64,000 nucleotides of DNA from a candidate division TM6 bacterium SOIL31 (GCA_001468865.1 LDIY01000007.1:62001-126000), one strand, 5' to 3'; shown: positions 9,290-18,588, counted from the first letter of the stretch. Notes: generated from the sequence alone by a model not told the origin. Translations and numbers: made by a program.

Positions 9290-9332
9290 GTGCGTTGTTT
9301 TCTTTGTATAAAAATGTACCAAAACAACGCAC
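9290..9332 (-). terminator. Perfect 12-bp stem-loop upstream of the UDG gene
   Basis: GTGCGTTGTTTT (9290-9301) and AAAACAACGCAC (9321-9332) pair perfectly around a 19-base loop. On the minus strand it follows the glycosyltransferase stop by about 38 bases and precedes the UDG start by 25. The sequence after the stem is AT-rich but not a clean T-run, so it may be a terminator or a leader hairpin. Confidence 0.55.
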
Positions 9333-9369
9333 TGTTGTCATTTATTTGCGTGAAAAATTCATCCCAAGA

Positions 9370-10131
9370 TTAGTTTTTTGTTGCTTTTCTCTTATTTACT
9401 TCAGATCGCACATATTCAAGTTGCGCAATTTTATTGGCTACTCCTTTGGTCCAATTGGCATGATGGAGCACAATATTTTTGGGAATTGGTAGTTTTTGTC
9501 CCCGCTTCCACAGGTATCCGGTATAAGCAGTGAGTGTTCCGGCGCCAAAAAAACAATCCGGAAGATAATCCCACACCAGGCCATAAGGATTTTTTTTGCT
9601 TCTTTTTTTTATGCATTGATTAAAGGATATCTGATCGCTGTTCAATTTTTTCTTTTGCATTGTTTTTTTAACATCTTTCCATAGTCGCAATGTTTTTTCA
9701 TTTGCACGACATACAAAAAAACCGGTACACAATACGCCATCGGGATTGTTGCGTTGCATAATAATATCTTTGCCCTCCATCAATTCCAGAATGTATTCTT
9801 CTATGGAAGCAAAAAATTGAATATCAACGTCTGAAAAAATAAAAATTTCACCCCAATTTTCTTTAATAGCGCGAATGATCAAATCAACTTTACGCATCGT
9901 CGTTTTTGTCCACCCCTTGCTCATAAATTTTGCAGATTTGCATGTTTGTTCGCAAAATTCACAAATAACTTCAAAATCGTCCTGAATAGATGGTAAAAAA
10001 AATGTATCTTTAAGGACTTCGTGTGAGGGTGTATAGAGGGCATACAATTTTATTTTTTCTCGTGAGGAAATGAAAGTTGTATGACTCAATACAACAATTA
10101 ATAAAAGAGTGAAGAATTTTTTCACATACAT
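9370..10131 (-). CDS. Exported DXD glycosyltransferase (nucleotide-diphospho-sugar transferase family)
   Basis: 253 residues starting with a signal peptide (KKFFTLLLIVVLSHTTF). The sugar-nucleotide/metal motif is FSDVDIQFF with D101-V-D103, followed by the DGVLCTGFFVC and DQISFNQ stretches seen in the nucleotide-diphospho-sugar transferase family (Pfam 03407 type). It probably transfers a sugar from an NDP-sugar outside the cytoplasm or after secretion; donor and acceptor are unknown. The start is set by AAAGGAATGT before the ATG. It is divergent from the sugar-enzyme-like gene at 10214. Confidence 0.75.
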   Translation of the reverse strand: MYVKKFFTLLLIVVLSHTTFISSREKIKLYALYTPSHEVLKDTFFLPSIQDDFEVICEFCEQTCKSAKFMSKGWTKTTMRKVDLIIRAIKENWGEIFIFSDVDIQFFASIEEYILELMEGKDIIMQRNNPDGVLCTGFFVCRANEKTLRLWKDVKKTMQKKKLNSDQISFNQCIKKRSKKNPYGLVWDYLPDCFFGAGTLTAYTGYLWKRGQKLPIPKNIVLHHANWTKGVANKIAQLEYVRSEVNKRKATKN

Positions 10132-10213
10132 TCCTTTTTTGTTATGGTGTTTGTATTACGCTTTCACTGTATCACGAAGAACACAAAAAAATAGGTCTAA
10201 AAAAAGGATCATT

Positions 10214-11158
10214 ATGAAAAATATTTTTTTATTATGCTTTATGACGTTTATTTCATTTTCTTGCATGGCAAAATCAGCAACAGAAGGGTCTAGTGCTCTC
10301 ACCTGGCGCGCTAATGGTGGACGGTTTGGTGATGATATAACCTCATATGCTCGCGCAAAATCATTGTCCCTGAAATATGGCCTTCCTCTTTTATGCCCAC
10401 CATTTGATTATTCTGATCAACTCATGTTGCATGAAAATGAGGCGCTATATACACCTGATTGTTTGCAGCGGTTTGCGCGCACTAAGCAGCTACTCAATGT
10501 ACCGCTCGATGTTTTATTAAACAACAATAATAATACACTTTATGTTTGTCGCTGGAGAACCAAGATCGAAGTAGCTTGGTCTGATCCCGCTTTGCTCGCG
10601 GAGCTAAAAAGAAATATTGTTCCTCGTTACGAAATAGAAAAAGTTGCTATTCCTGATGGTGTTGTTTCTGTTGCAGTACACGTAAGAAATGGCGGAACAT
10701 TTGCTGCTGATACTGCATATGAAAAAGAACGTTGCCCATTGCGTTTTGTCCCTGAAGAATTTTTTATCGCGCAAGTGGAACGTCTCGCGCAAATGTTTCC
10801 TGAAGAAAATTTATATGTGTTTATTTTTACTGATGACCAAAATCCAAAAAAAATGGCAAAAAGATTTAAAAATAAACTCAACAATCCTCGTATTTCTTTC
10901 GATTACAGAAAAGAAAATAATAGCCACAAAACCAATGTACTTGAAGATTTCTTTTCTATGATGGATTTTGATTGTCTTATTCGCCCAGGATCACAATTTA
11001 CGCGATGGGTTCATCGTCTGGGGAATAATAAAGTGGTGATTTTTCCTCAGAGTATTAAAGAAGTTGCACCAGGAAAAAAAGTTATAGACACTATTAAAAT
11101 TAAATCACGCGCCAATGTCGATGAAAAATGGAAGACTCAATTGGTCGTGATTGCATAA
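10214..11158 (+). CDS. Exported fucosyltransferase-like protein (GT11/GT23-like, tentative)
   Basis: The open frame begins at 10109, but AAAGGATCATT precedes the ATG at 10214, which also starts a signal peptide (FLLCFMTFISFSCMAKS). The 314-residue product has an N-terminal segment ANGGRFGDDITSYARAKSL resembling the GGLGNQLFQYA start of GT11 enzymes, and later SVAVHVRNGG (like the HxRxGD motif) and YVFIFTDDQNPKKMAKRF. These suggest a GDP-fucose-type transferase, but similarity is weak by eye. It forms a short unit with the DUF1295 gene 19 bp downstream. Confidence 0.5.
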   Translation: MKNIFLLCFMTFISFSCMAKSATEGSSALTWRANGGRFGDDITSYARAKSLSLKYGLPLLCPPFDYSDQLMLHENEALYTPDCLQRFARTKQLLNVPLDVLLNNNNNTLYVCRWRTKIEVAWSDPALLAELKRNIVPRYEIEKVAIPDGVVSVAVHVRNGGTFAADTAYEKERCPLRFVPEEFFIAQVERLAQMFPEENLYVFIFTDDQNPKKMAKRFKNKLNNPRISFDYRKENNSHKTNVLEDFFSMMDFDCLIRPGSQFTRWVHRLGNNKVVIFPQSIKEVAPGKKVIDTIKIKSRANVDEKWKTQLVVIA

Positions 11159-11177
11159 AAACTAAAAAAGGATTGAT

Positions 11178-11939
11178 ATGATTTCTTATTTTATGGAGCT
11201 CAGCGTTCTCTTATTTGTTTATCTTTCAAGTATGGTTGTTATCACTTGTTATAAAGAAGACACTAGCATTGCAAATTTTACCTGGGGTGGCGGAGTGTTG
11301 CTTGTAGCGCTCTATACGTTTTTTCGCATGAGTAGTTTTCTGTTACAACAAATTGTGGTGACACTATTCATTGTTTTATGGTCATCGCGTCTGATTCTGT
11401 ATGTATATACACGCTATACTGGTAAAGATCCGCGGTTTACTACGTGGAAATGGCAAGGTTTAAAAGCATTAGTTATTAATACATTTTGGGTATTTGGACA
11501 ATTATTTATGATTGCCATTATGAGTTATGCTGTTGTGTTGATTAACATCTATACTATTCCTCATGCATTATCATTATGGGATATTGTGGGAATTATCATA
11601 TGGATCTGTGGCTATTGTATTGAAATGATCAGCGACAACCAATTGTTTACTTTTCTACATAATCCAGCAAACAAAGGCAAAGTTATGGATTCCGGGTTGT
11701 GGCGTTATTCTCGTCACCCTAATTATTTTGGTGAAAGTGTGATGTGGATTGGCATCTATTTTCTTGCATTATCAGTGCCTTATGGATGGACAGCATTTAT
11801 CACGCCACTTACTATAACATTCTTACTCAGATTTGTTACGGGAGTTCCACTACTTGAAAATGCAATGAAAGATAATCCTGCGTATCAAGAATATAAACAA
11901 AAAACAAATACCTTTATTCCTTGGTTTCCAAAAAAATAG
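11178..11939 (+). CDS. DUF1295 / steroid-reductase-like integral membrane enzyme
   Basis: 253 residues with about six hydrophobic segments. The C-terminal signature GLWRYSRHPNYFGES, followed by W-I-G-I-Y-F, is typical of DUF1295 proteins in the isoprenylcysteine methyltransferase / 5-alpha-reductase superfamily, which bind SAM or NADPH at this loop and modify lipid-like substrates. The substrate cannot be told from sequence. The start has AAAGGATTGAT upstream. It lies 19 bp after the fucosyltransferase-like gene, probably in one transcript. Confidence 0.85.
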   Translation: MISYFMELSVLLFVYLSSMVVITCYKEDTSIANFTWGGGVLLVALYTFFRMSSFLLQQIVVTLFIVLWSSRLILYVYTRYTGKDPRFTTWKWQGLKALVINTFWVFGQLFMIAIMSYAVVLINIYTIPHALSLWDIVGIIIWICGYCIEMISDNQLFTFLHNPANKGKVMDSGLWRYSRHPNYFGESVMWIGIYFLALSVPYGWTAFITPLTITFLLRFVTGVPLLENAMKDNPAYQEYKQKTNTFIPWFPKK

Positions 11940-11948
11940 AGATTATTT

Positions 11949-12608
11949 TTATTTCCTAACAAATAACGCATTACCAAAAAATGACTTGGTCATATCAGCA
12001 AAATCTCTTCCGACGTGTTCAAATCCATGAGTGGTCATCCATGCAACAACTTCTTCATAGCGTGGCATAGCTTCATAACTATCAATAAATGCTACTTCTG
12101 CAAGAATTACTTTAATATTTTGTAGCATTTTTGGTGCAGACTGCAGGATCGCAAGTTCATGGCCTTGTGTATCAAGCCAGAGCAAATCTATTGATTGTAT
12201 TTGATTTTCATTCGCCCATGTATCAAGAGTTATTGTTTTTACCTGGGCAGTACGTGGAAATATTAAAGGAGAATAATCAAGTCTATCTTTTGGCGCATGC
12301 AAAGATCCTGCTTGTGATGCAATGCCGGGTTTTGTTGGGTGCTCTGAAACATAAAAAAGGGCGCTGCCATCATGATCACTGAGCGCAACAGGATAGCGAT
12401 TCACTTGGGGCAAATGAGCGGTGTTTTTTTCTAAACGTTCATAAATCTCTGGTAATGGTTCAAATGCATGAATGGTGCAGTGCGGCCACTGAGCGACCAT
12501 TTTTTTAGTATCGCGACCATCATATGCGCCCGCTTCTATGATAGTTGGATTGGCGGGTAGAAATTGTTGTAGAATTTCTATGGTTTTGTGGGAATTGAAT
12601 ATAAGCAT
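11949..12608 (-). CDS. FkbM-family SAM-dependent methyltransferase
   Basis: 219 residues. Motif I is IIEAGAYDGRDT (about 19-30), followed by HAFEPLPEIYERLEKN, then ITLDTW and IDLLWLDTQGHELAIL, the standard FkbM order. FkbM enzymes usually O-methylate sugars or other hydroxyls. No signal peptide is seen, in contrast to its neighbours. It converges on the DUF1295 gene with only 9 bp between stops and may act on the same glycoconjugate pathway; that is inference from context. Confidence 0.9.
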   Translation of the reverse strand: MLIFNSHKTIEILQQFLPANPTIIEAGAYDGRDTKKMVAQWPHCTIHAFEPLPEIYERLEKNTAHLPQVNRYPVALSDHDGSALFYVSEHPTKPGIASQAGSLHAPKDRLDYSPLIFPRTAQVKTITLDTWANENQIQSIDLLWLDTQGHELAILQSAPKMLQNIKVILAEVAFIDSYEAMPRYEEVVAWMTTHGFEHVGRDFADMTKSFFGNALFVRK

Positions 12609-12620
12609 CTTGTTTTTTCT

Positions 12621-12650
12621 AAAAGCCTTCTGAAAATCAGAAGGCTTTTT
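12621..12650 (-). terminator. Terminator of the 12669 gene
   Basis: Stem AAAAGCCTTCTGA/TCAGAAGGCTTTT around a three-base loop, with T-runs on both sides. It lies between the stop of the exported protein at 12669 and the start of the FkbM gene, so it acts on the minus strand. Confidence 0.85.
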
Positions 12651-12668
12651 TTATGAGTTATTTTATAC

Positions 12669-13172
12669 TTAAGATGATGATGAGACCGCGCTGACAGCTA
12701 ACGCAGCTACCGGAACGTAAAGTAAAAGAACACGTGCAGCAGCACCTAAATCTTTTACTTCTTTACCATTCTCGTCAACAGGATCTGTTAAAAGTCCTCC
12801 TACTCCAGGTATTTCACGTACAATGTTTGCTACAGTATCAGTAACTGCGACTGAAGCAATACCAAAAGCAGTTATTTTAGCTAAATTTTTATACGTATTG
12901 CTCGTATCGCCCGTAAGAAGATCAGTACCAAGCAATAAGCTAGCAGCTCCAATAACCTTAGCCGTACGCATTTTTAGATCAGCTTTTTTATTTGTTTTGC
13001 TATACTCTTTATTCATATCTGAGGTATATTTGCCCATCGTAGCTATGGATGTAACTCCCGCTATTATACAAACTTTTTTAAGGGGGGTCCAAGCATCATC
13101 TTTAGCCAGAGACACATTAGTCGATCCTACAAGCAACATAAAACTCAAAATAGCCAATATATTTTTTTGCAT
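12669..13172 (-). CDS. Exported/membrane protein of unknown function
   Basis: 167 residues with a signal peptide (NILAILSFMLLVGSTNVSLA). The mature part alternates small-residue hydrophobic stretches (VCIIAGVTSIATMG, VIGAASLLLGTDLLTG, ITAFGIASVAVTD, LLLYVPVAALAVSAVS), which could be two to four membrane segments or hydrophobic helices. I recognise no family. The ATG follows AAGGAATTATT. Confidence 0.7.
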   Translation of the reverse strand: MQKNILAILSFMLLVGSTNVSLAKDDAWTPLKKVCIIAGVTSIATMGKYTSDMNKEYSKTNKKADLKMRTAKVIGAASLLLGTDLLTGDTSNTYKNLAKITAFGIASVAVTDTVANIVREIPGVGGLLTDPVDENGKEVKDLGAAARVLLLYVPVAALAVSAVSSSS

Positions 13173-13185
13173 AATAATTCCTTAA

Positions 13186-13402
13186 AAAACTCTACATTTA
13201 TTTTATATTTTTCAGACTATCGTATATTATTGCACTCAGTTACTCCTTTGCTGTTTACATCTGATAAAAAATATAATTTTTTTCATTTGCAAAAATTATA
13301 TACAAAAAAAGAAAATCAAGAAAGCACAATTATCTGTTACGTGCTTAATGTTTTACGATATACTTACATAAGAATTATTTTTCTTTCTGTTTTTTATAGG
13401 TA
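13186..13402. promoter_or_regulatory. Divergent AT-rich promoter region
   Basis: 217 bp between the divergent genes at 12669 and 13409. It is very AT-rich with long A and T runs. No specific promoter or structured element could be pinned down. Confidence 0.3.
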
Positions 13403-13408
13403 ATGTTT

Positions 13409-14128
13409 ATGAAAATAAGTATTATAATCCCCGCGTATAATGAAGAAGGGCGCATTGCAAGAACAATGCGCGCATATCATCAATTTTTTTTAGAAAAACA
13501 ACTCAGCACTCATCTTTCATTTGAACTTCTTATTGTGCTCAATGGTTGCAAAGATAACACACTTGGTGTTGTTGAAAAAGTGCGCGATGAGTTAACTTCA
13601 AATATTTTAATTATTAATTTACCACAAGCTGGAAAAGGTTTAGCAATTAAAGCTGGTTTTGCTGATGCGTTAACAAGAAAAAATGATTTGATTGGTTTTG
13701 TTGATGCAGATATGGCAACAGCACCGCAAGCATTTTATGATTTAGTGCTTAAAATTGGAGATGTTGATGGTGTGATTGCAAGCCGCTATATGCCTGGAGC
13801 AAAGATTACTCCTGAGCGGCCTGCTTATAAAAGGTTAGGGAGTCGTATTATTTATGAACCGTATGTTTGGTTATTATTTGGATTATCGTATTACGATTAT
13901 CAATGCGGTGCAAAATTATTTAAAAGATTAGTAATAGAAAAAATTACACCGCAACTCACAGTTGCTCAGTGGGCATTTGATGTTGAGTTATTATATTTAT
14001 GCAAAAAAAATAAATTCATCATCAAAGAAATACCCACTGTCTGGCATGACCAAGCCGATAGCAAATTAACACTGCGCGGTGGATTACGCATGTTCAGCGC
14101 ATTGTTTAAGGTTTGGAAACAACACTAA
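13409..14128 (+). CDS. GT2 glycosyltransferase, dolichyl-phosphate glucosyltransferase (ALG5)-like
   Basis: A cytosolic-type family-2 glycosyltransferase of 239 residues, beginning MKISIIIPAYNEEGRI. The nucleotide-sugar motif is GFVDADMATAP (DAD), followed by ASRYMPGAKI and YDYQCGAKLFKR, as in ALG5-like enzymes that charge polyprenyl phosphate with glucose. Two ATGs are possible (13403 and 13409); TAGGTAATG places the binding site at a better distance from the second. No membrane anchor is seen. Such a lipid-linked sugar could feed the exported glycosyltransferases encoded nearby (inference). Confidence 0.85.
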   Translation: MKISIIIPAYNEEGRIARTMRAYHQFFLEKQLSTHLSFELLIVLNGCKDNTLGVVEKVRDELTSNILIINLPQAGKGLAIKAGFADALTRKNDLIGFVDADMATAPQAFYDLVLKIGDVDGVIASRYMPGAKITPERPAYKRLGSRIIYEPYVWLLFGLSYYDYQCGAKLFKRLVIEKITPQLTVAQWAFDVELLYLCKKNKFIIKEIPTVWHDQADSKLTLRGGLRMFSALFKVWKQH

Positions 14129-15033
14129 TTTTGAAATTGTTGGCGTTTTTGGTTTACAAAAATATCAAGAGCTTTTTTGGCGATATCTTCTATTAATGAT
14201 AAGCATGTTAAAAGCAATTTTCGACATCCCGCTTGTACAAATGCCGAATTTTTTTGAGCTTGTGAGAGATCAGTTTTTATAGTATCTATCATCGTGATGG
14301 TGAAACGAAACTCATCAAGTTGTTCACTTTTTTCTGGAAGTGGAAGTTTTATAAAATTAATAACATCAGTATTGATTTCTAGGATCTTATGGAGAGAGTC
14401 AATTACTCGATTATCACCAGCAGAATTATCCACAACAAACTTTTGTAACTGCGCTACTGCTTTATTCCAGATCGAAATATCCACGTTCATAACAAAATCG
14501 AGAAGCATTGTTTCACTGTCTTTTTTTATAGCTTCTTCTGCTTTTACAATGGAAGTGGTGAAAAGATCAAGAGGCTTGGTAGAAATTTTATTATATTCAG
14601 CGATGATTTGTTTTCTAAAGGTTTCTGCAATGTCTAAAATTCTTTTTTGAGAATCTCTTTTGCCCGGTAACATAAATGTTATGTTGCCTATTTTTGATTT
14701 GAAATGATCTGCATCTGAAACAGCTTTGGTAAGATATTGGGTTTGATTATATAAAGTATTCAAATTTTTATTATCCCCAGAGAGTGTTTTAAAGACCTCT
14801 CGCACGTCTTTGCTGAGCACTTCTAAGTCTGCAACGGCTTGTTTAAGTGTTTGATCTTCGCTGGATTGATAATTGATATACGCTCTTAATTTATTAAAAT
14901 TTTGACTCCATTCTTCGTCGTTTATATTGGGATTAATCAACGCAGGGATATTATAATCGCCCATCGGTTGAGCAGCATAAGCAATTGGCATTACAAACAA
15001 TAACAGAGATAATACAATAGATTTTTTCTTCAT
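14125..15033 (-). CDS. Exported helical protein of unknown function
   Basis: 302 residues with a clear signal peptide (KKKSIVLSLLLFVMPIAYAAQ). The rest is predicted mostly alpha-helical, rich in Lys, Asp, Leu and Ile heptads with no Cys cluster except near the C-terminus. No family recognised. Its stop overlaps that of the GT2 gene at 14128 by four bases, so the two genes converge with no terminator between them. The start follows AAAGGACATGCC. Confidence 0.75.
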   Translation of the reverse strand: MKKKSIVLSLLLFVMPIAYAAQPMGDYNIPALINPNINDEEWSQNFNKLRAYINYQSSEDQTLKQAVADLEVLSKDVREVFKTLSGDNKNLNTLYNQTQYLTKAVSDADHFKSKIGNITFMLPGKRDSQKRILDIAETFRKQIIAEYNKISTKPLDLFTTSIVKAEEAIKKDSETMLLDFVMNVDISIWNKAVAQLQKFVVDNSAGDNRVIDSLHKILEINTDVINFIKLPLPEKSEQLDEFRFTITMIDTIKTDLSQAQKNSAFVQAGCRKLLLTCLSLIEDIAKKALDIFVNQKRQQFQN

Positions 15034-15165
15034 GGCATGTCCTTTATTTCTAATAAAAGAAATTTCACATTTGCTATATATACGATATTAAAAATAGCAT
15101 TGAAAAAGGGCAAAACACAAGAGAACAAAAAAATGGTAAAGAGCAGTTTTTTTTGCAGAATTTGT

Positions 15166-16047
15166 TTATGTGGGTTGTTCTGCATAGCGCTTTATAATTG
15201 CCTGCCTAATATAACCAGGCAGGTGGTCAAAATTATCAACAGCATAGGATCTCTCCAAAGAAGGAAAATCTTTTTGCTCTGCATAATTATCGGGTAAAGT
15301 AACTCCATCAAGAGAAAATTCTAAATATTCTTCTGAGACTTTATGTGGTACTATCCAATTTTTCTTTAAGGTCACTCTACGGGAGTTTAAAATTGCTTCT
15401 AAAAGAAATGGGTAGTCCAAAAAATAATGCATCGATTCGCCATATATTGTATTGGGTAAACCTAAACGACATTGTAAGCGCGAGCGATCTAAACCGTATC
15501 GTATTATGCCTTTGAATGGAATAATTTTTAAAATGGTTTCTGCTTCATCGAAATAAAAGACGGGCATTCCTCCAAAACCATAACAATATAATTTTCCTTG
15601 ATTAAGAAAGGGTGAAGATTTACACGGTAATGGTGAGATAAAATTTTTAAATCCATAACCCTTTTTGTGCGATTTGCCATTAAGCCCCAGATAACGCGAG
15701 CTTAGAATAAGTTGTTTTGAGGTGGGTGTTTGTTTATATGCACAACAATAAACACTGCCATAAGGATGTTTGAATACTCCAAAAGAAATAGATTTTGCAG
15801 GAAAGCGTGGTAATAAATTGCTTCGGTGATCGGCTTGAGAGAGTATATATTGGTGGTAGGCTTTATTTACTGAGGCAACGCAACAAATACCTCGATGATT
15901 TAACAAGTAGGATCGCGCAACCAAATCAAAAACCAAGATCTTAGGATCATGTTCCATTGAAAATAGTGTATGCGTGAGAAAAGTCGCACTGATTAAAACT
16001 ATTTTTTTATTCACGCGTTTACTCTGTATTATAAATTGCTTTAACAC
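15166..16047 (-). CDS. Exported protein of unknown function, possible F-box-like N-terminus
   Basis: The frame runs from GTG at 16047; a second GTG at 16014 (NKKIVLISATFLTHTLFSME) would give a better-proportioned signal peptide and may be the true start. After cleavage the protein begins with LVFDLVARSYLLNHRGICCVASVNKAYHQYI, whose spacing recalls F-box-like helices in host-targeted proteins. That likeness is weak. The remainder is Tyr/Phe-rich beta-type sequence with KELCH-like flavour but no defined repeat. Confidence 0.6.
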   Translation of the reverse strand: MLKQFIIQSKRVNKKIVLISATFLTHTLFSMEHDPKILVFDLVARSYLLNHRGICCVASVNKAYHQYILSQADHRSNLLPRFPAKSISFGVFKHPYGSVYCCAYKQTPTSKQLILSSRYLGLNGKSHKKGYGFKNFISPLPCKSSPFLNQGKLYCYGFGGMPVFYFDEAETILKIIPFKGIIRYGLDRSRLQCRLGLPNTIYGESMHYFLDYPFLLEAILNSRRVTLKKNWIVPHKVSEEYLEFSLDGVTLPDNYAEQKDFPSLERSYAVDNFDHLPGYIRQAIIKRYAEQPT

Positions 16048-16065
16048 GGAAAAGCCAAACGGTTT

Positions 16066-17337
16066 TTATTGTATTAAAAATTGCGCGCACATATTGCGTA
16101 CTTTAACCTTAATTGCACTCAGTACCGCATCATTATCATGATGCGTAATTACATCATCAATAAAATGAGCTATTGCAATCATCTCTGCTTCTTTCATGCC
16201 ACGGGTGGTGACTGCAGGAGAGCCGATACGAATGCCACTTGTTTCCCATGGTTTTTTGGTATCGAATGGAATGCAACTACGTGTTACATTAATGCCTGCT
16301 TTTTCAAGCGCGATATCTGCTTTTAATCCACTAATATTTTTTGAAGTTAAATCAACAATAAAGAGATGATTATCAGTACCTCCTGCAACAATACGATATC
16401 CGAGCGACTGTAGTTCATTGGCAAGTGTTTGCGCATTTTTAATAATTTGTTTTTGGTATTCAATAAATTCCGATTGCAACGCTTCTCCAAATGCAACAGC
16501 CTTTGCTGCAATTGTATTCATCAAAGGACCTCCTTGCATGCCGGGCATAATTGCACGATCAATTTTTAACGCGTGTTCGGCCGAACTCATGATTAATCCA
16601 CCACGCGGGCCACGTAATGTTTTATGAGTAGTGCTCGTTACAAAATCAGCACATGCGATAGGGCTTGGATGTAATCCCGTTGCAACTAAACCAGCAATAT
16701 GCGCGATATCTGCAAGCAGCAGGGCGTTGACGCTTTTTGCAATGGTTGAGAGTTTTTCAAAATCGATAGTGCGTGAATAAGCAGAAGCTCCGCACACGAT
16801 TAATTTGGGTTTGTGTTGGTGAGCTAATTGTTCAATTTCATTGTAATCTAATTGTTCAGTTTCTCGATTGACGGTATATTGAACGCTATTAAATAAAGTA
16901 CCTGAAAAATTTACTCCATGACCGTGCGTTAAATGCCCACCAGCAGCCAAACTCATGCCTAAAATAGTATCACCTGGTTGCAACAAAGAAAAATAAACAG
17001 CCATATTTGCTTGCGAACCAGAATGCGGTTGCACGTTTGCATGATCAGCTTTAAACAATTTTTTGCAGCGTTCTATTGCAAGATTTTCTGCTTGATCAAC
17101 AAAAACACATCCGGGATAATACCGTTTACCGGGATATCCTTCAGCATATTTGTTGGTGAGTACTGATCCTGTTGCTGCCATCACCGCAGGAGATACATAA
17201 TTTTCTGATGCAATCAGATTGATTATTTCTTCTTGGCGTTGTTGTTCGCGTGTAATGATTTGAAATAATTCTTGGTCAGCAGCGCGGTGTTTCATAGTAA
17301 AATCCGTAAGTTTGATTGGTCCATTATCTATATTCAT
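16066..17337 (-). CDS. glyA: Serine hydroxymethyltransferase
   Basis: PLP enzyme interconverting serine and glycine and loading one-carbon units on tetrahydrofolate. Family landmarks: [40 protein letters not shown] and the PLP-lysine motif [14 protein letters not shown], then [12 protein letters not shown]. The open frame starts at 17427, but its first 30 codons are hydrophobic and overlap a terminator; I prefer the ATG at 17337 ([10 protein letters not shown]), giving 423 residues. A later ATG at 17295 (MKHRAADQ) is also possible. Neither has a strong ribosome binding site. Confidence 0.95.
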   Translation of the reverse strand: MNIDNGPIKLTDFTMKHRAADQELFQIITREQQRQEEIINLIASENYVSPAVMAATGSVLTNKYAEGYPGKRYYPGCVFVDQAENLAIERCKKLFKADHANVQPHSGSQANMAVYFSLLQPGDTILGMSLAAGGHLTHGHGVNFSGTLFNSVQYTVNRETEQLDYNEIEQLAHQHKPKLIVCGASAYSRTIDFEKLSTIAKSVNALLLADIAHIAGLVATGLHPSPIACADFVTSTTHKTLRGPRGGLIMSSAEHALKIDRAIMPGMQGGPLMNTIAAKAVAFGEALQSEFIEYQKQIIKNAQTLANELQSLGYRIVAGGTDNHLFIVDLTSKNISGLKADIALEKAGINVTRSCIPFDTKKPWETSGIRIGSPAVTTRGMKEAEMIAIAHFIDDVITHHDNDAVLSAIKVKVRNMCAQFLIQ

Positions 17338-17419
17338 TGTATTCCAAAATTTAAAAATAAGAGATATAGTACTAGCATTGTTTAGCATAACGCAAAGAAA
17401 AAAAATACAACAAATAAAA

Positions 17420-17449
17420 AACCCCACAGCCTTATCGGGTCTGTGGAGT
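17420..17449 (-). terminator. Terminator after the small exported paralogue cluster
   Basis: CCCCACAG (17422-17429) pairs with CTGTGGAG (17441-17448, one G-U type mismatch); on the minus strand the stem is followed by TTTTTTATTTG. It separates the 17483 gene from glyA. Confidence 0.8.
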
Positions 17450-17482
17450 TTTATTTTGAAATTTTGGATATTTTTTATTCAC

Positions 17483-17860
17483 CTATTTTTTGTCCAAGCA
17501 AGGTGGGTATGGTGAATTTTGCCAATTTTCAAATTGTTCTTTAGATATGAGGCCTTGTTCATACATACGATCAATTACTTTTTGTTGTTGTGCGGGAGTC
17601 CAAAATCCCCAGAAATTGAGCACATAACACCTAAAAACTCGCTCCCATGGCTTCATTGATATTTGAAGAAATTTTTGTGCTACCTCGCTTTTATTCGGTT
17701 TTGCTACCTCAGCCTGTTCCAATGCAATTTGGAAATCCTTTTCGTCAAATATTCCACATGCGCCAATAAAATCTTTTGGTTGGCATGGGTAAGCCGATAG
17801 AGATCCTGCGACTAATGAGACAGTTATTGCAAGTAGTTTTGTCAAAATATTCTTTTTCAT
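17483..17860 (-). CDS. Small exported protein, paralogue 3 of a tandem family
   Basis: Start set at the ATG at 17860, preceded by AAGGAATCGT, giving 125 residues with a signal peptide (LTKLLAITVSLVAGSLSAYP). The C-terminal third has the family signature NFWGFWTPAQQQKVIDRMYE followed by QGLISKEQFENW. Unlike its two upstream paralogues it has five cysteines in the mature part (CQPKDFIGACG, C in FRCYVL, PPCLDKK). Function unknown. It is the last gene of the three-gene unit ending at the 17420 terminator. Confidence 0.75.
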   Translation of the reverse strand: MKKNILTKLLAITVSLVAGSLSAYPCQPKDFIGACGIFDEKDFQIALEQAEVAKPNKSEVAQKFLQISMKPWERVFRCYVLNFWGFWTPAQQQKVIDRMYEQGLISKEQFENWQNSPYPPCLDKK

Positions 17861-17894
17861 ACGATTCCTTTCTATTTTTTTCTTATCACTAATT

Positions 17895-18227
17895 TTACTC
17901 ACCTTTGGCCGTGCTTGAGATAAAAGGCCCATGGGCCAGATTCATCCAGTTACTTTCTTCCGCTTGTTCAGGAGAAATCAAATCTTGATCTAATAAACGT
18001 TCTATAATCAGAGCTTGTTGCCTAACTGTCCAGAATGGCCAATTATTGTATAAAAGAGTCTTATAAAGACCCGGTTGCCATGAAGTAGTCAGTATTTTAT
18101 TGAAAGCAAGACTTGCTTCAATAGGAGCATTATATGTGCGATCCCGATTAGCAGATAGAGGGGCTATTGCCAATAAAGAACCCGCTATAAGAAGATTTGC
18201 TAGCAAAGTTTGAAAAATATTTTTCAT
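17895..18227 (-). CDS. Small exported protein, paralogue 2 of a tandem family
   Basis: ATG at 18227 after AAAGGAATATT; 110 residues with signal peptide (TLLANLLIAGSLLAIAPLSA). The conserved C-terminal block reads YNNWPFWTVRQQALIIERLL, then DQDLISPEQAEESNW. It is very like the 18253 product in the signal peptide (LLIAGSLLAI versus FFIAGSLLTM) and the block, so the pair arose by recent duplication. Function unknown. Confidence 0.75.
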   Translation of the reverse strand: MKNIFQTLLANLLIAGSLLAIAPLSANRDRTYNAPIEASLAFNKILTTSWQPGLYKTLLYNNWPFWTVRQQALIIERLLDQDLISPEQAEESNWMNLAHGPFISSTAKGE

Positions 18228-18252
18228 AATATTCCTTTTTTGTTCTACTTGC

Positions 18253-18588
18253 TTATCCACCTGTGGTGATTGCTGGTCCTTCTTCTAAATCTATCCAATT
18301 ACTCTCTTCAGCTTGTGAAGGAGAAATTAAACCTTGCTCAGCCATACGTTGAATAATTTGAGCTTGTTGATTAACGGACCAATATCCCCAATTATCTCTT
18401 ACGCGCACTCCAAAGGCTTTATGCCATGGGCGATTCATTATTGTATCAAATGCAAATTGAGCGCTATCTACAAATCCAGAAGGAAGCCAATCCCGGTCGA
18501 TTTGACCTGCAGAAATAGAAACCATCGTCAATAATGATCCTGCTATAAAGAAGCTCATTAGCACTGTTTGAAACATATTGTTTTTCAT
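18253..18588 (-). CDS. Small exported protein, paralogue 1 of a tandem family
   Basis: 111 residues with a signal peptide (TVLMSFFIAGSLLTMVSISAG). Its conserved block is RDNWGYWSVNQQAQIIQRMA, then EQGLISPSQAEESNW. A likely reading is a short helical domain: W-x-x-W/Y-W, Gln pair, amphipathic helix, GLIS turn, second helix; this resembles SHOCT-like or EF-hand-free helical hairpins, but no family is claimed. First gene of the tandem trio. The start has AAAGGAAAGTTA upstream. Confidence 0.75.
   Translation of the reverse strand: MKNNMFQTVLMSFFIAGSLLTMVSISAGQIDRDWLPSGFVDSAQFAFDTIMNRPWHKAFGVRVRDNWGYWSVNQQAQIIQRMAEQGLISPSQAEESNWIDLEEGPAITTGG

Noticed and set aside
13167..13403. 78-codon ORF in the 13.2-13.4 kb gap
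   Set aside because: Low-complexity AT-rich frame overlapping the start of an exported protein gene and with no binding site.
16066..17427. Membrane-anchored serine hydroxymethyltransferase from the longest frame
   Set aside because: The 30-codon hydrophobic extension overlaps the terminator of the upstream gene and lacks a binding site; the start at 17337 fits the family length.
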